Notes: generated by a model not told the origin, from the sequence alone. DNA of 64,000 nucleotides from Bacteroides sp. M10 (GCF_014334015.1 NZ_CP060488.1:1322501-1386500), one strand, 5' to 3'; positions 52,260-62,000 are shown, counted from the stretch's first letter. A program made the numbers and translations.

Positions 52260-54038
52260 TTATTCAGCCACAACCATTGTCCAGTATTTCAGGGACGGCA
52301 ATGTGAAAGAAACAACTCCGTTCTCCTGCGTAAAAGCCAGTTCCTGCAAAGCGCCTCCATGTACATCCGGTGAAGCTACCCATAACTTGTTCACTTTGGC
52401 CGGCAGATTCATTTGTAAAGCAGCTTTCGTAATCAAGATCGGTTCCGGCATCGTGCCGTCCACATCTCTCCAGCTAAGGCTGTTCGCTTGTGAGAAGTTA
52501 AGAAGATGTATCACTTGCTTGCCACCTACCTGCTTGGCATAAGTAGTAACTGATCCCTGTTGAGGAGGCCAACTATTCAATCTCATTTCGCCATTAGTAC
52601 AATTCATGGAAACACTATTTTCCGTACCGCCGTCACGAAGCAGATTTTGATAAGAAGTCAGGAAATCATAATAACGAACCATCGCTGTTTTCAGTCCTTC
52701 GCTCATTGTCAGGTTCTCATTCGGAAAGTACTCTTTGCACAACATGTGATCGCCTCCCAACTCCAGGTGCGAACCACCCAAAGCAAACATGACAGCATCC
52801 GTCAGCAGAATACCCGGCGTATTAAATTCTCCCCGGTTATCCGCCTTGTTATAATTCATATAAGCTGCAAAAACCGTATTCAACTGATAATCGCCATATA
52901 CTCCATTTTCATAAAGAATAGCTTTCAGATTGGTAAAATCAGCCTCATCCGCCCATACTTCATTATAGAAGAAATCCACTTTATCCGTCTCCCCTATCTG
53001 ACGGGCACCGTAACGGCTCACCGCATTCATCACCAAACTCTTGTCCGGATGCACCTGCTTCATTGCATCTATAAAAGAGGCATATCCCTCACGCAAGTTA
53101 ACAGGAATACCACTATAATTATAAAGCGTGCTACGTCGTCCCAACTGGTCTATCTGATAACCATCGAAAGCGAAGTTTGCATATACATCGTCATTCCTTT
53201 CGCCCAGATATTTCTGCCATTCCTTGTTAGAAGGATCTACCAGATAAATATTACTTTTCCATCCACCCGGCAAGTCATGACTATCCTTAGTCGTGTGAGA
53301 AGCATCCTTAAACAGATACCATTCCTCCTTCACTCCATCCGTAGCAGCATCTTTCAACGCTCCGAAACAAAGATTATAAAACATAGACTTCATACCGAAA
53401 CGATGCTGCGCTTCAATGTAATTTTTCACCGAACTTGTATAAACCTCCCGGTTAGCGATATCCATATATACCTCATCCAACTGTGTACGTGTACCACCCA
53501 ACGGCCAGTGATGCTTATTATGCCAATCCTGGAACTGCACCCAGTTGATATGATGACGGTTCAGGTACTCCATCTCTTCCTGTGTCTTTTCGGCTGTCTT
53601 CTCCTGACTGAAATCAGCTACAAAACCATAACGCGGAAAACGTGCCGGATCACTGGATACATCTACCGCAATCGTACCGACTATTACATCCGTTCCGTTC
53701 TCCTGACGGTAAAGCTCTGCCATGTACCCTTTAAAATCAGTGGTAGGCGGTTGCCATGTCCAACTCGTACCATTTACCGATTCTTCTCCCACCGTTTCAC
53801 CCGAAAGGCGATAACGCACTTTAGTTCCGGCAGGCAAAGCATCATCCGCTGTAAACACCACTTTCTCCCCCGGTTTATAAAAAGCCTTGTCCGTAGACAG
53901 GTCCACACTTAAATCCGATGTTACCGGAGTCACTTCGGTAACACCGCCCGAAGCTCCTCCTTTCTGTTGGTTCGACTCATTATCATCACTGCAAGCCATA
54001 CACAGGAAAGCAGCTACCAGATATATTATTTTTTTCAT
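52260..54038 (-). CDS. GH66 endo-dextranase, surface lipoprotein
   Basis: Endo-acting dextranase (592 residues) that cuts alpha-1,6-glucan at the cell surface. The lipoprotein signal ends at FLCMAC (Cys16), followed by SDDNES, an acidic surface-export motif. An Ig-like domain (about 40-128) precedes the TIM barrel (about 135-480). The nucleophile is Asp297 in FDGYQIDQLG and the acid/base Glu360 in DFFYNEVWAD. A C-terminal beta-sandwich closes the protein. GH66 also includes cycloisomaltooligosaccharide glucanotransferases, but those carry a long CBM35 insertion missing here, so a plain dextranase is preferred. Located 14 bp after the SusE/F-like gene; equivalent to BT3087. Confidence 0.92.
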   Translation of the reverse strand: MKKIIYLVAAFLCMACSDDNESNQQKGGASGGVTEVTPVTSDLSVDLSTDKAFYKPGEKVVFTADDALPAGTKVRYRLSGETVGEESVNGTSWTWQPPTTDFKGYMAELYRQENGTDVIVGTIAVDVSSDPARFPRYGFVADFSQEKTAEKTQEEMEYLNRHHINWVQFQDWHNKHHWPLGGTRTQLDEVYMDIANREVYTSSVKNYIEAQHRFGMKSMFYNLCFGALKDAATDGVKEEWYLFKDASHTTKDSHDLPGGWKSNIYLVDPSNKEWQKYLGERNDDVYANFAFDGYQIDQLGRRSTLYNYSGIPVNLREGYASFIDAMKQVHPDKSLVMNAVSRYGARQIGETDKVDFFYNEVWADEADFTNLKAILYENGVYGDYQLNTVFAAYMNYNKADNRGEFNTPGILLTDAVMFALGGSHLELGGDHMLCKEYFPNENLTMSEGLKTAMVRYYDFLTSYQNLLRDGGTENSVSMNCTNGEMRLNSWPPQQGSVTTYAKQVGGKQVIHLLNFSQANSLSWRDVDGTMPEPILITKAALQMNLPAKVNKLWVASPDVHGGALQELAFTQENGVVSFTLPSLKYWTMVVAE

Positions 54039-54052
54039 CTTGAATTCTTGTT

Positions 54053-55567
54053 TTATTGTTTCACAATCGAGATCGTCTCTTTCAACTGGTCAATCGTAAT
54101 CTGATAAGAACCGGCCTCCTGAATATTCCACTTATAGTCCAGACCACCCAAATCTGCATCCGGATACATACTGCTCAACTCTGCATCCGATTTAGTGACG
54201 AACAATGCTGTTTCCACTTCACCCGTTGGAGTTTTACCGTCCTTATCCGCCATAAACCAATCTCCGTTCCAGTCAGTCTGCTTATCGCAGGAAATCTTCA
54301 TCTCACCGGCTTTCAGCATACCGCTCCATGTAAAGATATAAGGACTGTCGACACTCTTAGTCATCGGTGTAGCATTGTCCAGACTCCATCCGTTCGGAGT
54401 TGCCTCACCCACCAGATACAATCCTGCGTAAGGAGTAAACGGACGCATCAGCATCTTTTCTTTTCCTTTGCCTGTATAGAACCATACTTTATAAGGTTTG
54501 CCACATTCAGCCTCTTTCATTTGCCATTTATTATCGTCGCCTCCAAGCACTACTGACGTCGAAGTGTACGGAGCATTTGCTACGGTAGGATGGAAGAAAG
54601 CATCCGACTGACCGAAATCCGCCACAGAGCTAAACTTAAATTCTCCGTCTGCCTTCCAAGGAATCACAGCCCCATAATGGAATAAATCCATCTGAACAGC
54701 ATCTTTAGACAGTGCCTCAAATCCCCAGCCACCATTTCCGGTAAACGAACCGACAATGAAGAACTCGTCAAATCTCCAACCGATATCTTCCGTTTCAGTC
54801 AGTGTCAACGTCAGATTGAGCAAGTCTACTTTTACAATATAGGTTGCCCCTTCATCGATTACAAACGGCTCGTCCGGCTCGTCGCCCGATGTACGGTAAG
54901 TCAGCTTGAGTGCTTCCACTGCAGTGGCGTCACGGTTGTACGACGGCAAGAATTGTCCCAATGTCGTTATAAATTTCAATGATCCGGCGTTCAGTTTTCC
55001 TGTCCATGTAAACTGTCCGTTATCCGTACGCTCCATCGCTGTCGCATTGTCGGCAGCCCACCCATTCGGAGCAGCATCACCAATCAGGTAAAGCGTAGTA
55101 GTAACCGGCTGATATGTAGTCACCGTAAAAGCAGTCGTCGCACTTTGTTTCTGCTCTTCCATTCCGGCAACAACCGCTGTGATACGTGCCTCCAACTCCG
55201 CTTTCACAGCATAACCGATACCGAACTGCGTATTCAGGAATTGGTTGAGTTCTTCCACTTTCTTAGTCCATTGATACGTTCCCGTACCTAAATCCACCGA
55301 ATAAGCATTTGCAAAGTCCGTTCCGGCTTTCGCCAGTTCCAGCATATAAGAGATACGGTTACCGCTTCCATAATTCGTTCCGGTAGTCCATGAGAGAGCG
55401 AGTGCTTCCTGACTATGGTTCTTTTCGTTCAACACCAAGTCCTGCTGATTCACCGAAAGAGTGAGGGTATCATGTCCTTTATTTGTCTCCATATAATCTT
55501 CGGCACAGGCAACCATCGTTCCGCCGATGAAAAGAGAGCATAACAACTGATATATATATTTCTTCAT
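54053..55567 (-). CDS. SusE/SusF-like starch-type glycan-binding lipoprotein
   Basis: Surface glycan-binding protein of 504 residues. The signal ends at GGTMVAC (Cys21), then AEDYMETN. An N-terminal SusE-type Ig domain (about 35-150) has ALALSWTTGTNYGSGNRISYMLELA. It is followed by three tandem SusE/SusF carbohydrate-binding modules. The first and third share near-identical openings, LYLIGDAAPNGWAADNATAM (about 160) and LYLVGEATPNGWSLDNATPM (about 385). The middle one starts FFIVGSFTGNGGWGFEAL (about 270). Such modules hold glucan with stacked tryptophans, which fits dextran. It lies between SusD (36 bp) and GH66 (14 bp). No enzyme activity is expected. Confidence 0.88.
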   Translation of the reverse strand: MKKYIYQLLCSLFIGGTMVACAEDYMETNKGHDTLTLSVNQQDLVLNEKNHSQEALALSWTTGTNYGSGNRISYMLELAKAGTDFANAYSVDLGTGTYQWTKKVEELNQFLNTQFGIGYAVKAELEARITAVVAGMEEQKQSATTAFTVTTYQPVTTTLYLIGDAAPNGWAADNATAMERTDNGQFTWTGKLNAGSLKFITTLGQFLPSYNRDATAVEALKLTYRTSGDEPDEPFVIDEGATYIVKVDLLNLTLTLTETEDIGWRFDEFFIVGSFTGNGGWGFEALSKDAVQMDLFHYGAVIPWKADGEFKFSSVADFGQSDAFFHPTVANAPYTSTSVVLGGDDNKWQMKEAECGKPYKVWFYTGKGKEKMLMRPFTPYAGLYLVGEATPNGWSLDNATPMTKSVDSPYIFTWSGMLKAGEMKISCDKQTDWNGDWFMADKDGKTPTGEVETALFVTKSDAELSSMYPDADLGGLDYKWNIQEAGSYQITIDQLKETISIVKQ

Positions 55568-55603
55568 GATATTATTTATCTAAATGAATGATTATAAAAC
55601 GGA

Positions 55604-57094
55604 TTAATAACCGGGATTTTGAGTCATCAGATGATTAGAGTCCATCTCTGTCTGCGGAATAGGCAACAGGAGACGTTCCTTGGTCACATTATTCTTACCG
55701 ATGGATTTCAGGAATGTCAATGCATAATTTCCATTATCCACACGGATCATATCAAACCAGCGGTGTCCTTCAAAGGCAAGCTCCATCCGGCGCTCGTGAA
55801 TAATCTTCTCCCTCATTTCAGTCTGCGTCAGAATAGTCGGCACATCTGCCAGTCCGGCACGTTTGCGGACGATGTTCAATGGTTCGGCAGCCTGGTCGGG
55901 ATGTCCCTGCTCGTTCAATGCTTCCGCTTTCTTCAATAGAACATCTGCATAGCGATATACTACGAAGTTGTTGGGATTGGTATTATACTCCGGAGAAACA
56001 GTCTTCGACACAAGGAACTTGCGCACATTATAACCTGTATTCGACCAGGAACGTCTGTATTCCATTCCGTCAAAAGCAGGACAACCTTGATACAAGACAG
56101 TAACGTCTTTCCGCAAATCACCGTCCTCATATTGCTTGAAAAATTCTTCCGTAGGCAGGTTCCATCCATAAGCACCGGCCACCAGACTTGAGTTACGAGG
56201 TCCCATGAAAGTCGACAGCCAGGATGATTGGTTATCACCGCCCCAGAAATCATATTCCGTACTGCCGGAATATTGTACTTCGAAAAGGGATTCCGGACCA
56301 TTATTGATAGTGGCATTGAAATTATCGGCATAATTGTATTGGGTCAAATCGTATCCCATCGCAGCAATATTGTCGCACAGAGTCACTACTTCATTATAGT
56401 ATTCGCGATGATTGGGCGCCAATGTCAGATAAATATCCGCCAGCATAGCCATTGCAGCTTCTTTGCAGGCACGTCCTCTATCGCTGTCTCCATAACTGCT
56501 TTTCGGAGGAAGCATATTTACCGCATTCTTGCAGTCAGAAAAAATCTGGGCATATACCTCATCTACCGTATTACGGGCAATATCCGTAGATTCTCCCGGT
56601 TCAAACGGTGTTAAACGCAAAGGCACACCTCCATACAGACGAACCAGAATATAGTAGTAATGTGCACGCAGGAAATAAGCCTCACCCATGCAACGGGTCT
56701 TTACCTCATCGGAGATAGCTGCCGAAGGCAGATTGGAAAGCACAATGTTACAACGTCCGATACCTACCCACGGAGAACGCCATACGTACAAAGCAAAGCC
56801 ATTATCACTCTGGGCTATGAAATTGGAAGCCTGCACAGTTTCCAGTCCGTCGGTTCCCCCTCCGGCGCCTACCTCACTGTTACCTGCGATAATATCGAGG
56901 CTCCAGATACGCTGGTTATACATATTGGATGACTGAAGAGTCTTGTAACAGGCAGTAGTCAGTGCCACGGCAATCTCGTTCGTTACTTCCGATTCGGGAT
57001 CGACGCCATATTTAGGATATTTATCTAAGAAATCGTTGCATGAGGTCAATGCCAGCATGGCAAACATCATCATCAAAGTTGTTATCTTTTTCAT
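55604..57094 (-). CDS. SusD-family outer-membrane lipoprotein (dextran PUL)
   Basis: SusD homologue of 496 residues; the signal ends at LALTSC (Cys19), followed by NDFLDKYPKYGVDPE. The helical core has GEAYFLRAHYYYILVRLYGGVPLRL at about 137-161 and a DEVYAQIFSDCKNAVNMLP helix. The C-terminal block has REKIIHERRMELAFEGHRWFDMIRVDN and ends LLPIPQTEMDSNHLMTQNPGY, the standard SusD close. Paired with the SusC gene 15 bp upstream. In the syntenic B. thetaiotaomicron locus this is BT3089. The ligand is inferred to be isomaltooligosaccharide or dextran. Confidence 0.94.
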   Translation of the reverse strand: MKKITTLMMMFAMLALTSCNDFLDKYPKYGVDPESEVTNEIAVALTTACYKTLQSSNMYNQRIWSLDIIAGNSEVGAGGGTDGLETVQASNFIAQSDNGFALYVWRSPWVGIGRCNIVLSNLPSAAISDEVKTRCMGEAYFLRAHYYYILVRLYGGVPLRLTPFEPGESTDIARNTVDEVYAQIFSDCKNAVNMLPPKSSYGDSDRGRACKEAAMAMLADIYLTLAPNHREYYNEVVTLCDNIAAMGYDLTQYNYADNFNATINNGPESLFEVQYSGSTEYDFWGGDNQSSWLSTFMGPRNSSLVAGAYGWNLPTEEFFKQYEDGDLRKDVTVLYQGCPAFDGMEYRRSWSNTGYNVRKFLVSKTVSPEYNTNPNNFVVYRYADVLLKKAEALNEQGHPDQAAEPLNIVRKRAGLADVPTILTQTEMREKIIHERRMELAFEGHRWFDMIRVDNGNYALTFLKSIGKNNVTKERLLLPIPQTEMDSNHLMTQNPGY

Positions 57095-57109
57095 ATTCTT
57101 CCTCCTGAT

Positions 57110-60100
57110 TTAAAAGTTAAAGTTCAAACCCATGCTGAACGTACGTGAGATAGGGTAGCGGCTGCTGTCGATACCATTAACGTCAACCTCCGGGTCAAAG
57201 CCGGAATATCCGGTGATAGTCGCCACATTCTCGCAAGAGAAAGAGATGCGGGCATTTTCCAGTTGAATCTTTTGCATCCACTTTTTAGGCAGTGTATACG
57301 AAAGCGTAATGTTTTTCAGACGGAGGTAGGAACCGTTTTCCACAAATCGGTCGGATACGCGGCAGTTCTGATTCGGGTCTCCCCAGATAGCACGCGGCAT
57401 GGAGTTGCTTGTTCCTTCTCCCGTCCAGCGGTTCAGTACGGCTGTGGTCTGGTTGTAAGCGGCTGCCATTCCTTCGTTGTCTACATTGTTGGCATTATAA
57501 ATCTTGTTTCCCGATACGCCTTGCAGGAAAACAGAGAGTTCCCATCCCTTATAAGAGAAATTATTGCTTAGAGAGAAGAACCAGTTCGGATTCGGGTTGC
57601 CGATAACGGTACGGTCTTCATCGTTGATAACTCCATCGTTATTCAAGTCCCGGAAACGGATATCGCCCGGAGCAGCGCCCGGTTGGGTAGCATGGCGGTT
57701 CACTTCATCCCAGTTCTGGAAAAGTCCGTCGGTTACGTATCCGTAGAATACATTAATCGGATAACCGGCTCTAAGCATAGTCACGTATGAGTTACCCATC
57801 TGGTTGATGAACATCGGAGTTTCGCTGTTCAAGTCCTGAATTTCGTTCTTGTTATAAGTGGCTGTTAAGGCAGACTCCCAAGAGAAAAGCCCTTTCAGGT
57901 TGATAGTACGCAAGGTCATTTCCACCCCTTTGTTGCGCATCTTGCCGGCATTGGTGAAAGTTTCGGTAGTATCTTCAAAACCGGAAGTGATAGGAATGGA
58001 AGCCTTCACCAACATATCTGCTGTCTTCTTGATATAAGCGTCCAGCGAAAGGTTGACGCGTGAATTGAACAGGCTCATGTCTACACCAAAGTTGGTCTGG
58101 CGCACTTCTTCCCAATGAATATTCGGATTGGAGAGAGTAGTAGATACCAGAGCGGTGGAGTTGTTGTTGCCGAAAGGATAGACTCCTGTGTTATAGGAAG
58201 CAACAAAGCCGTAGTTACCGATTTCCTGATTACCGGTCACACCGTATCCGATACGCAGTTTGAGGTCATTCACCGGGAAGTTGTCTTTCGGAAACCAGTT
58301 CTCCTGGGAAATACGCCATGCCAGCGAAACGGAAGGGAATGTTCCCCAACGGTTGTTCTTACCGAAACGGGAAGAGCCGTCACGACGCACAGTAGCTGTA
58401 AGCAGGTATTTATCTTCGTAAGAATAGTTGAGACGTGCCATCAGAGAGAGCAGTGCCCAGTCACTCTGGCTACCGCCAAGACTGTACATCTTCTCACCGT
58501 TGTCCATCTCATGGATATTATCAAACATGAAGATATTCTTTTGAGCATTCAGGTAATCGTAGTTGTTCCACTGGGCGGAAGAACCTGCCATCACCCCTAC
58601 CCGGTGTTTCTGCGCAAAAGTGTGGTCGAATACAAAATAATTATCCCACAAATAGGTAAATGCTTTGTTATCGCTCTTATAGCGGGAAGATTCTTCTACC
58701 GGATTCGGTTTCCAGTTGTAAGCCGGAGTAAAGTTGTCGACAAACCAGAATTTGGCGTCATAACCGAATGTACTTTTCAACTTCAGCCATTTGGTAAAGG
58801 TGATCTCTCCGGTGATGTTTGCCAGGAAGTTATATCCTTTTGTTTCATTGGTCATCATGTGCAGCGTACCGATCGGGTTACGGATGCTTCCGTACCATTG
58901 CGCCTCCTGTCCGGGACCGCTCCAACTGCCGTCCTCATTCTTCACCGGTTGGGTGGGGAGTGCTTTCATTGCATCACCGATGCTATAAGTTCCTCCTTCT
59001 TTCACGTCCGTACTGAATGTCAGGTTGGTAGTGAATTTCAGCCATTTATTAACTTGGGCATCGCTATTTGCCTGAAAGTTGAAACGACGGTAATTAACGC
59101 TTTCCACAATACCGGACTGGTCAAGGAAACCACCGGATACATAGTAATGTGCTTTTTCCGTACCACCGGAGTAGCTAACCGAATAGCTTTGCTTCACTCC
59201 CGTGCGCAGCATTTCATCCAGCCAGTTCGTTCCTGTTCCCAATAAAGAAGGGTCTGCCCAATAAGGGTTTGTATTATCATCATTATTAGACAGCATATCA
59301 TTGCTCAAAGCGGCATATTGCGCAGCGTTCAGCATATCGGGCACTTTAGTGGCATTCTGAATCGCCCAGTTAGCGTTTACCGTCACCTTTCCGGCACCCT
59401 CGGCACCACGTTTGCTGGTAATCATCACCACACCGTTCGCACCACGCGAACCATAAATAGCTGTTGCCGAAGCATCTTTCAATACGTCCACCCGCTCTAC
59501 ATCGGCCATATTCAGAGCAGACAATCCCAAGTCGGTAGGTATTCCGTCAATGACAATCAGCGGGTTACTGTTATTGATTGTTCCCAAGCCACGGATTTTA
59601 ATGGTGACATTATCACCCGGCTTACCGGCATCGATAATCTGCACGCCGGACACCTTTCCCTGCATTGCCTGACCGATATTGGCCACCGGAGAGTCTTTGA
59701 TATCCTTCACTCCGACAGAAGATACAGCTCCGGTCAGGTCGCTCTTTTTCATCGTTCCGTAACCCACTACTACAACTTCGTCCAATACTTCCGTATCTTC
59801 CTGCAAGGTTACTTTCAAGGAGTTTTTCCCGTTCACCGGAACTGTCTGCATTTTATAGCCGACAAAAGAGATGGTCAGCGTGCTGTTAGTCGGAACGCTT
59901 AATGAGAAATTACCGTCTACATCGGTAATTGTACCGTTCGTTGTACCTTTTTCTACCACACTGGCACCGATCACCGGTTCGCCCGTGGCATCTACGACAT
60001 GTCCTTTTATTGAAATCTGTTGTGCGAATGCACTAAGAGATAGGAACAAGCCCCACATTATTAGTAAGAGGCGGCGTTCAAAGCCTTTCGACTTCATACT

Positions 60101-60115
60101 CTGTTTCATGTACAT
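57110..60115 (-). CDS. SusC-family TonB-dependent transporter (dextran PUL)
   Basis: TonB-dependent transporter of 1001 residues; Met3 and Met7 are alternative starts. The signal peptide ends at SLSAFAQ (about residue 32). The carboxypeptidase-like domain (about 35-105) begins IKGHVVDATGEPVIGASVVEKG. DEVVVVGYG is the TonB-box region (about 113-121). The plug contains VTIKIRGLGTINNSNPLIVIDGIP and AIYGSRGANGVVMITSKRG, and the barrel ends in FSMGLNFNF. It is the first structural gene of the dextran operon and has its own promoter (-7 box at 60184) in the 205 bp that separate it from the regulator gene on the same strand. Confidence 0.95.
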   Translation of the reverse strand: MYMKQSMKSKGFERRLLLIMWGLFLSLSAFAQQISIKGHVVDATGEPVIGASVVEKGTTNGTITDVDGNFSLSVPTNSTLTISFVGYKMQTVPVNGKNSLKVTLQEDTEVLDEVVVVGYGTMKKSDLTGAVSSVGVKDIKDSPVANIGQAMQGKVSGVQIIDAGKPGDNVTIKIRGLGTINNSNPLIVIDGIPTDLGLSALNMADVERVDVLKDASATAIYGSRGANGVVMITSKRGAEGAGKVTVNANWAIQNATKVPDMLNAAQYAALSNDMLSNNDDNTNPYWADPSLLGTGTNWLDEMLRTGVKQSYSVSYSGGTEKAHYYVSGGFLDQSGIVESVNYRRFNFQANSDAQVNKWLKFTTNLTFSTDVKEGGTYSIGDAMKALPTQPVKNEDGSWSGPGQEAQWYGSIRNPIGTLHMMTNETKGYNFLANITGEITFTKWLKLKSTFGYDAKFWFVDNFTPAYNWKPNPVEESSRYKSDNKAFTYLWDNYFVFDHTFAQKHRVGVMAGSSAQWNNYDYLNAQKNIFMFDNIHEMDNGEKMYSLGGSQSDWALLSLMARLNYSYEDKYLLTATVRRDGSSRFGKNNRWGTFPSVSLAWRISQENWFPKDNFPVNDLKLRIGYGVTGNQEIGNYGFVASYNTGVYPFGNNNSTALVSTTLSNPNIHWEEVRQTNFGVDMSLFNSRVNLSLDAYIKKTADMLVKASIPITSGFEDTTETFTNAGKMRNKGVEMTLRTINLKGLFSWESALTATYNKNEIQDLNSETPMFINQMGNSYVTMLRAGYPINVFYGYVTDGLFQNWDEVNRHATQPGAAPGDIRFRDLNNDGVINDEDRTVIGNPNPNWFFSLSNNFSYKGWELSVFLQGVSGNKIYNANNVDNEGMAAAYNQTTAVLNRWTGEGTSNSMPRAIWGDPNQNCRVSDRFVENGSYLRLKNITLSYTLPKKWMQKIQLENARISFSCENVATITGYSGFDPEVDVNGIDSSRYPISRTFSMGLNFNF

Positions 60116-60183
60116 TAATTTAAAGTTAATATTAGGGTTACTTTTGTTTTACTCTCTGTGTCATTGCTGAAATGACCGTGAAA

Positions 60184-60220
60184 CAAAAGTATCTACATTT
60201 CATACTGCTTCTTAAAGCAG
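60184..60220 (-). promoter_or_regulatory. Promoter and dyad upstream of the dextran SusC
   Basis: The minus-strand TACTTTTG (60184-60191) matches the Bacteroides -7 consensus, 69 bp upstream of the SusC start. A dyad of CTGCTT (60205-60210) and AAGCAG (60215-60220), with 4 bp between the arms, lies 13 bp further upstream and covers the -33 position, a plausible site for the SusR-like regulator. Only one copy exists in the window, so the operator role is inferred from position. Confidence 0.5.
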
Positions 60221-60233
60221 ATAGCAAAAATAT

Positions 60234-60268
60234 AGTGATTTATACAGTATCTCACAGTATAAACCACT
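60234..60268 (-). terminator. Intrinsic terminator of the SusR-like regulator gene
   Basis: AGTGATTTATAC (60234-60245) and GTATAAACCACT (60257-60268) form a 12-bp stem with one mismatch and an 11-nt loop. Read on the minus strand the stem is followed at once by ATATTTTTGC. It is 52 bp after the regulator stop codon and separates that gene from the SusC operon promoter. Confidence 0.6.
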
Positions 60269-60320
60269 AAATATAAGAACGTTACAAAATAGAAGTCAGA
60301 CAAAAAAAGTAGTGGTTTTC

Positions 60321-61970
60321 TTATTCTTCCACCTTCCCTATTTGCATTACTTTAGCCTCAAATTCATCTCTTTCTCCCACAGCCTTGTTACGGACACGGG
60401 TCCGGTAATTATAAATGGTAGTGACGGAGTAACGAAGGAATTGCGCTATTTTAGTGCTGTCCGTAATTCCCAGGCGGATGAGAGCGAAGATACGAAGTTC
60501 GGTATTCAGCTGTTCTCCCGGTTTGGGTTGCATCGGTTCGGTAAGCAGGGCATTAAATTCCTCCACAAAACTGGGGAAGAGTTGCAGGAAAGTCACGTCG
60601 AAGTTCGCATAAAACTCTTTCAGTTCTTCATCAAGGAACTGGGAAGACTTAATAGCCTTATATAGTTCTTCCACCCTTCCGGCAGCGGCAATCTTATTCA
60701 GGGAACGGCGGTATAAATCCATCTTATCGAGATAAGTGGAACATTGGTCCATGTATCTCCCGATATATTCCTCCTTGATATAGTTGGCTTCCGAAAGCGT
60801 ATGATTCATTTCTTTCAGTTGCGAATTGGAATCGTGAAGTTCTTCGTTCAGTTCTTGCAGGAGCGTATTGGTATCGACCACTTCGCGGCGCGCAGCAGCT
60901 ACCTTTTTCATCTGTTTATAGACAAAGAAAATGGCAACCAGCAAGAAAACGGAAAGCAGACTGATACATATCAACGAAACTTTCATCTCCTGTTGCTGAC
61001 GTTTGGTTTTTAATTGATAGGCCTGGTCGATGATAGGAAAGACCTGCGAGATTTCCAACGTACGAAGACGGGCATTGCAAAGAGTGGCATCCTCCAGGGA
61101 ACATTTCAGATAGTTGTAGGCACGGTCGATGTCTCCTGCTTCATAAACAAGAGAAGCGAGTTTGCGCAACGATACATATTCTTTTACCGCTGATTTCAAA
61201 TCGGCGATGGCCGAAAGAGCCAGGTAATGTTTTTGCCCCTGCTTATCTCCTTTCAATCGACAGCCTTCGGAAATGGTATAAGTAATCATTGCCTGTGCAT
61301 GGTCATCCAAAGACGGTTTACTGTAATATTCCATCAGCATATCAATCGCTTCATCGTATCGGGCATGAACGATGTACTTATCTGCCATCACCAATGCATG
61401 TCCCAAAGAGTCGGAAGCATTGATCTGTAACAGGGAATCCCGGTATAAATCCGTCATCCGGTAATATTCTTTCTTGGCTTTCTCCGTAACGGCATAATCA
61501 CCCATCAATCCATAAATAGTGCGATATAGATGATAATAATAGCCATATAGATAGTCGGGCAGTGTTTTCTTATCAATTTTCCCCAATAATTCGAGGGCTT
61601 CTTTGTACATTCCGGTAGTTCCCATCACTTCCGCCATATTCATGGCAGAATCATCCAAGTAGTCCAGTTTATTTAAACGATGTGCCAGTTCCTCTTTCCG
61701 TTGGGCATAGACAAAAGACGAATCCAGATTATAAGCCCGGTATTCATCGAAAAGACGTCCGCAAAAACCATATCGCTGCTCATCAGAAGCAGCCTCAACC
61801 AACAATTTCTTCAAGTCAGCAATTCGTGCCTCCTTTTCCGCTCCATAAGTCTGACGGTTTTTAATGATACCATCAATCTCACGAAGTAACGCATCGGTAC
61901 TCTTATTATCTTTTGCATAAAGCAGACCAGAAAGGACGATTGTCACAAAAATCAGAATAACTTTTTTCAT
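60321..61970 (-). CDS. SusR-like membrane regulator (DUF6377 type) of the dextran PUL
   Basis: Inner-membrane transcription regulator of 549 residues. A signal peptide or first TM (KKVILIFVTIVLSGLLYA) leads into a periplasmic helical TPR-like domain (about 25-315; repeats such as YDEAIDMLMEYYSKPSLDDHAQ). One TM segment lies at about 328-350 (SLICISLLSVFLLVAIFFVY). It is followed by a cytoplasmic coiled coil (about 355-400) and a C-terminal winged or LuxR-like helix-turn-helix (LRIFALIRLGITDSTKIAQFLRYSVTTIYNYRTRVRNKA, about 486-524). This is the layout of SusR-class PUL activators; the equivalent in the B. thetaiotaomicron dextran locus is BT3091. It likely senses isomaltooligosaccharide in the periplasm. 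It lies upstream on the same strand as SusC, with its own promoter and terminator. Confidence 0.85.
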   Translation of the reverse strand: MKKVILIFVTIVLSGLLYAKDNKSTDALLREIDGIIKNRQTYGAEKEARIADLKKLLVEAASDEQRYGFCGRLFDEYRAYNLDSSFVYAQRKEELAHRLNKLDYLDDSAMNMAEVMGTTGMYKEALELLGKIDKKTLPDYLYGYYYHLYRTIYGLMGDYAVTEKAKKEYYRMTDLYRDSLLQINASDSLGHALVMADKYIVHARYDEAIDMLMEYYSKPSLDDHAQAMITYTISEGCRLKGDKQGQKHYLALSAIADLKSAVKEYVSLRKLASLVYEAGDIDRAYNYLKCSLEDATLCNARLRTLEISQVFPIIDQAYQLKTKRQQQEMKVSLICISLLSVFLLVAIFFVYKQMKKVAAARREVVDTNTLLQELNEELHDSNSQLKEMNHTLSEANYIKEEYIGRYMDQCSTYLDKMDLYRRSLNKIAAAGRVEELYKAIKSSQFLDEELKEFYANFDVTFLQLFPSFVEEFNALLTEPMQPKPGEQLNTELRIFALIRLGITDSTKIAQFLRYSVTTIYNYRTRVRNKAVGERDEFEAKVMQIGKVEE

Positions 61971-61992
61971 AGTGCCGTATGTATTATATCTG

Positions 61993-62000
61993 CAAAGATA
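61993..62000 (-). promoter_or_regulatory. -7 box of the SusR-like regulator gene
   Basis: On the minus strand this reads TATCTTTG, an exact -7 match, 22 bp before the regulator start codon. The -33 position shows TTTC and not TTTG. The insertion sequence at 62182 begins about 180 bp upstream and leaves this promoter intact. Confidence 0.6.

Noticed and set aside
52560..53912. Long plus-strand open frame (450 codons) opposite GH66
   Set aside because: It is the antisense shadow of a gene with clear catalytic motifs. The translation is rich in Ile, Arg and His, with no domain. The 376-codon frame at 58115-59245 opposite SusC is rejected for the same reason.
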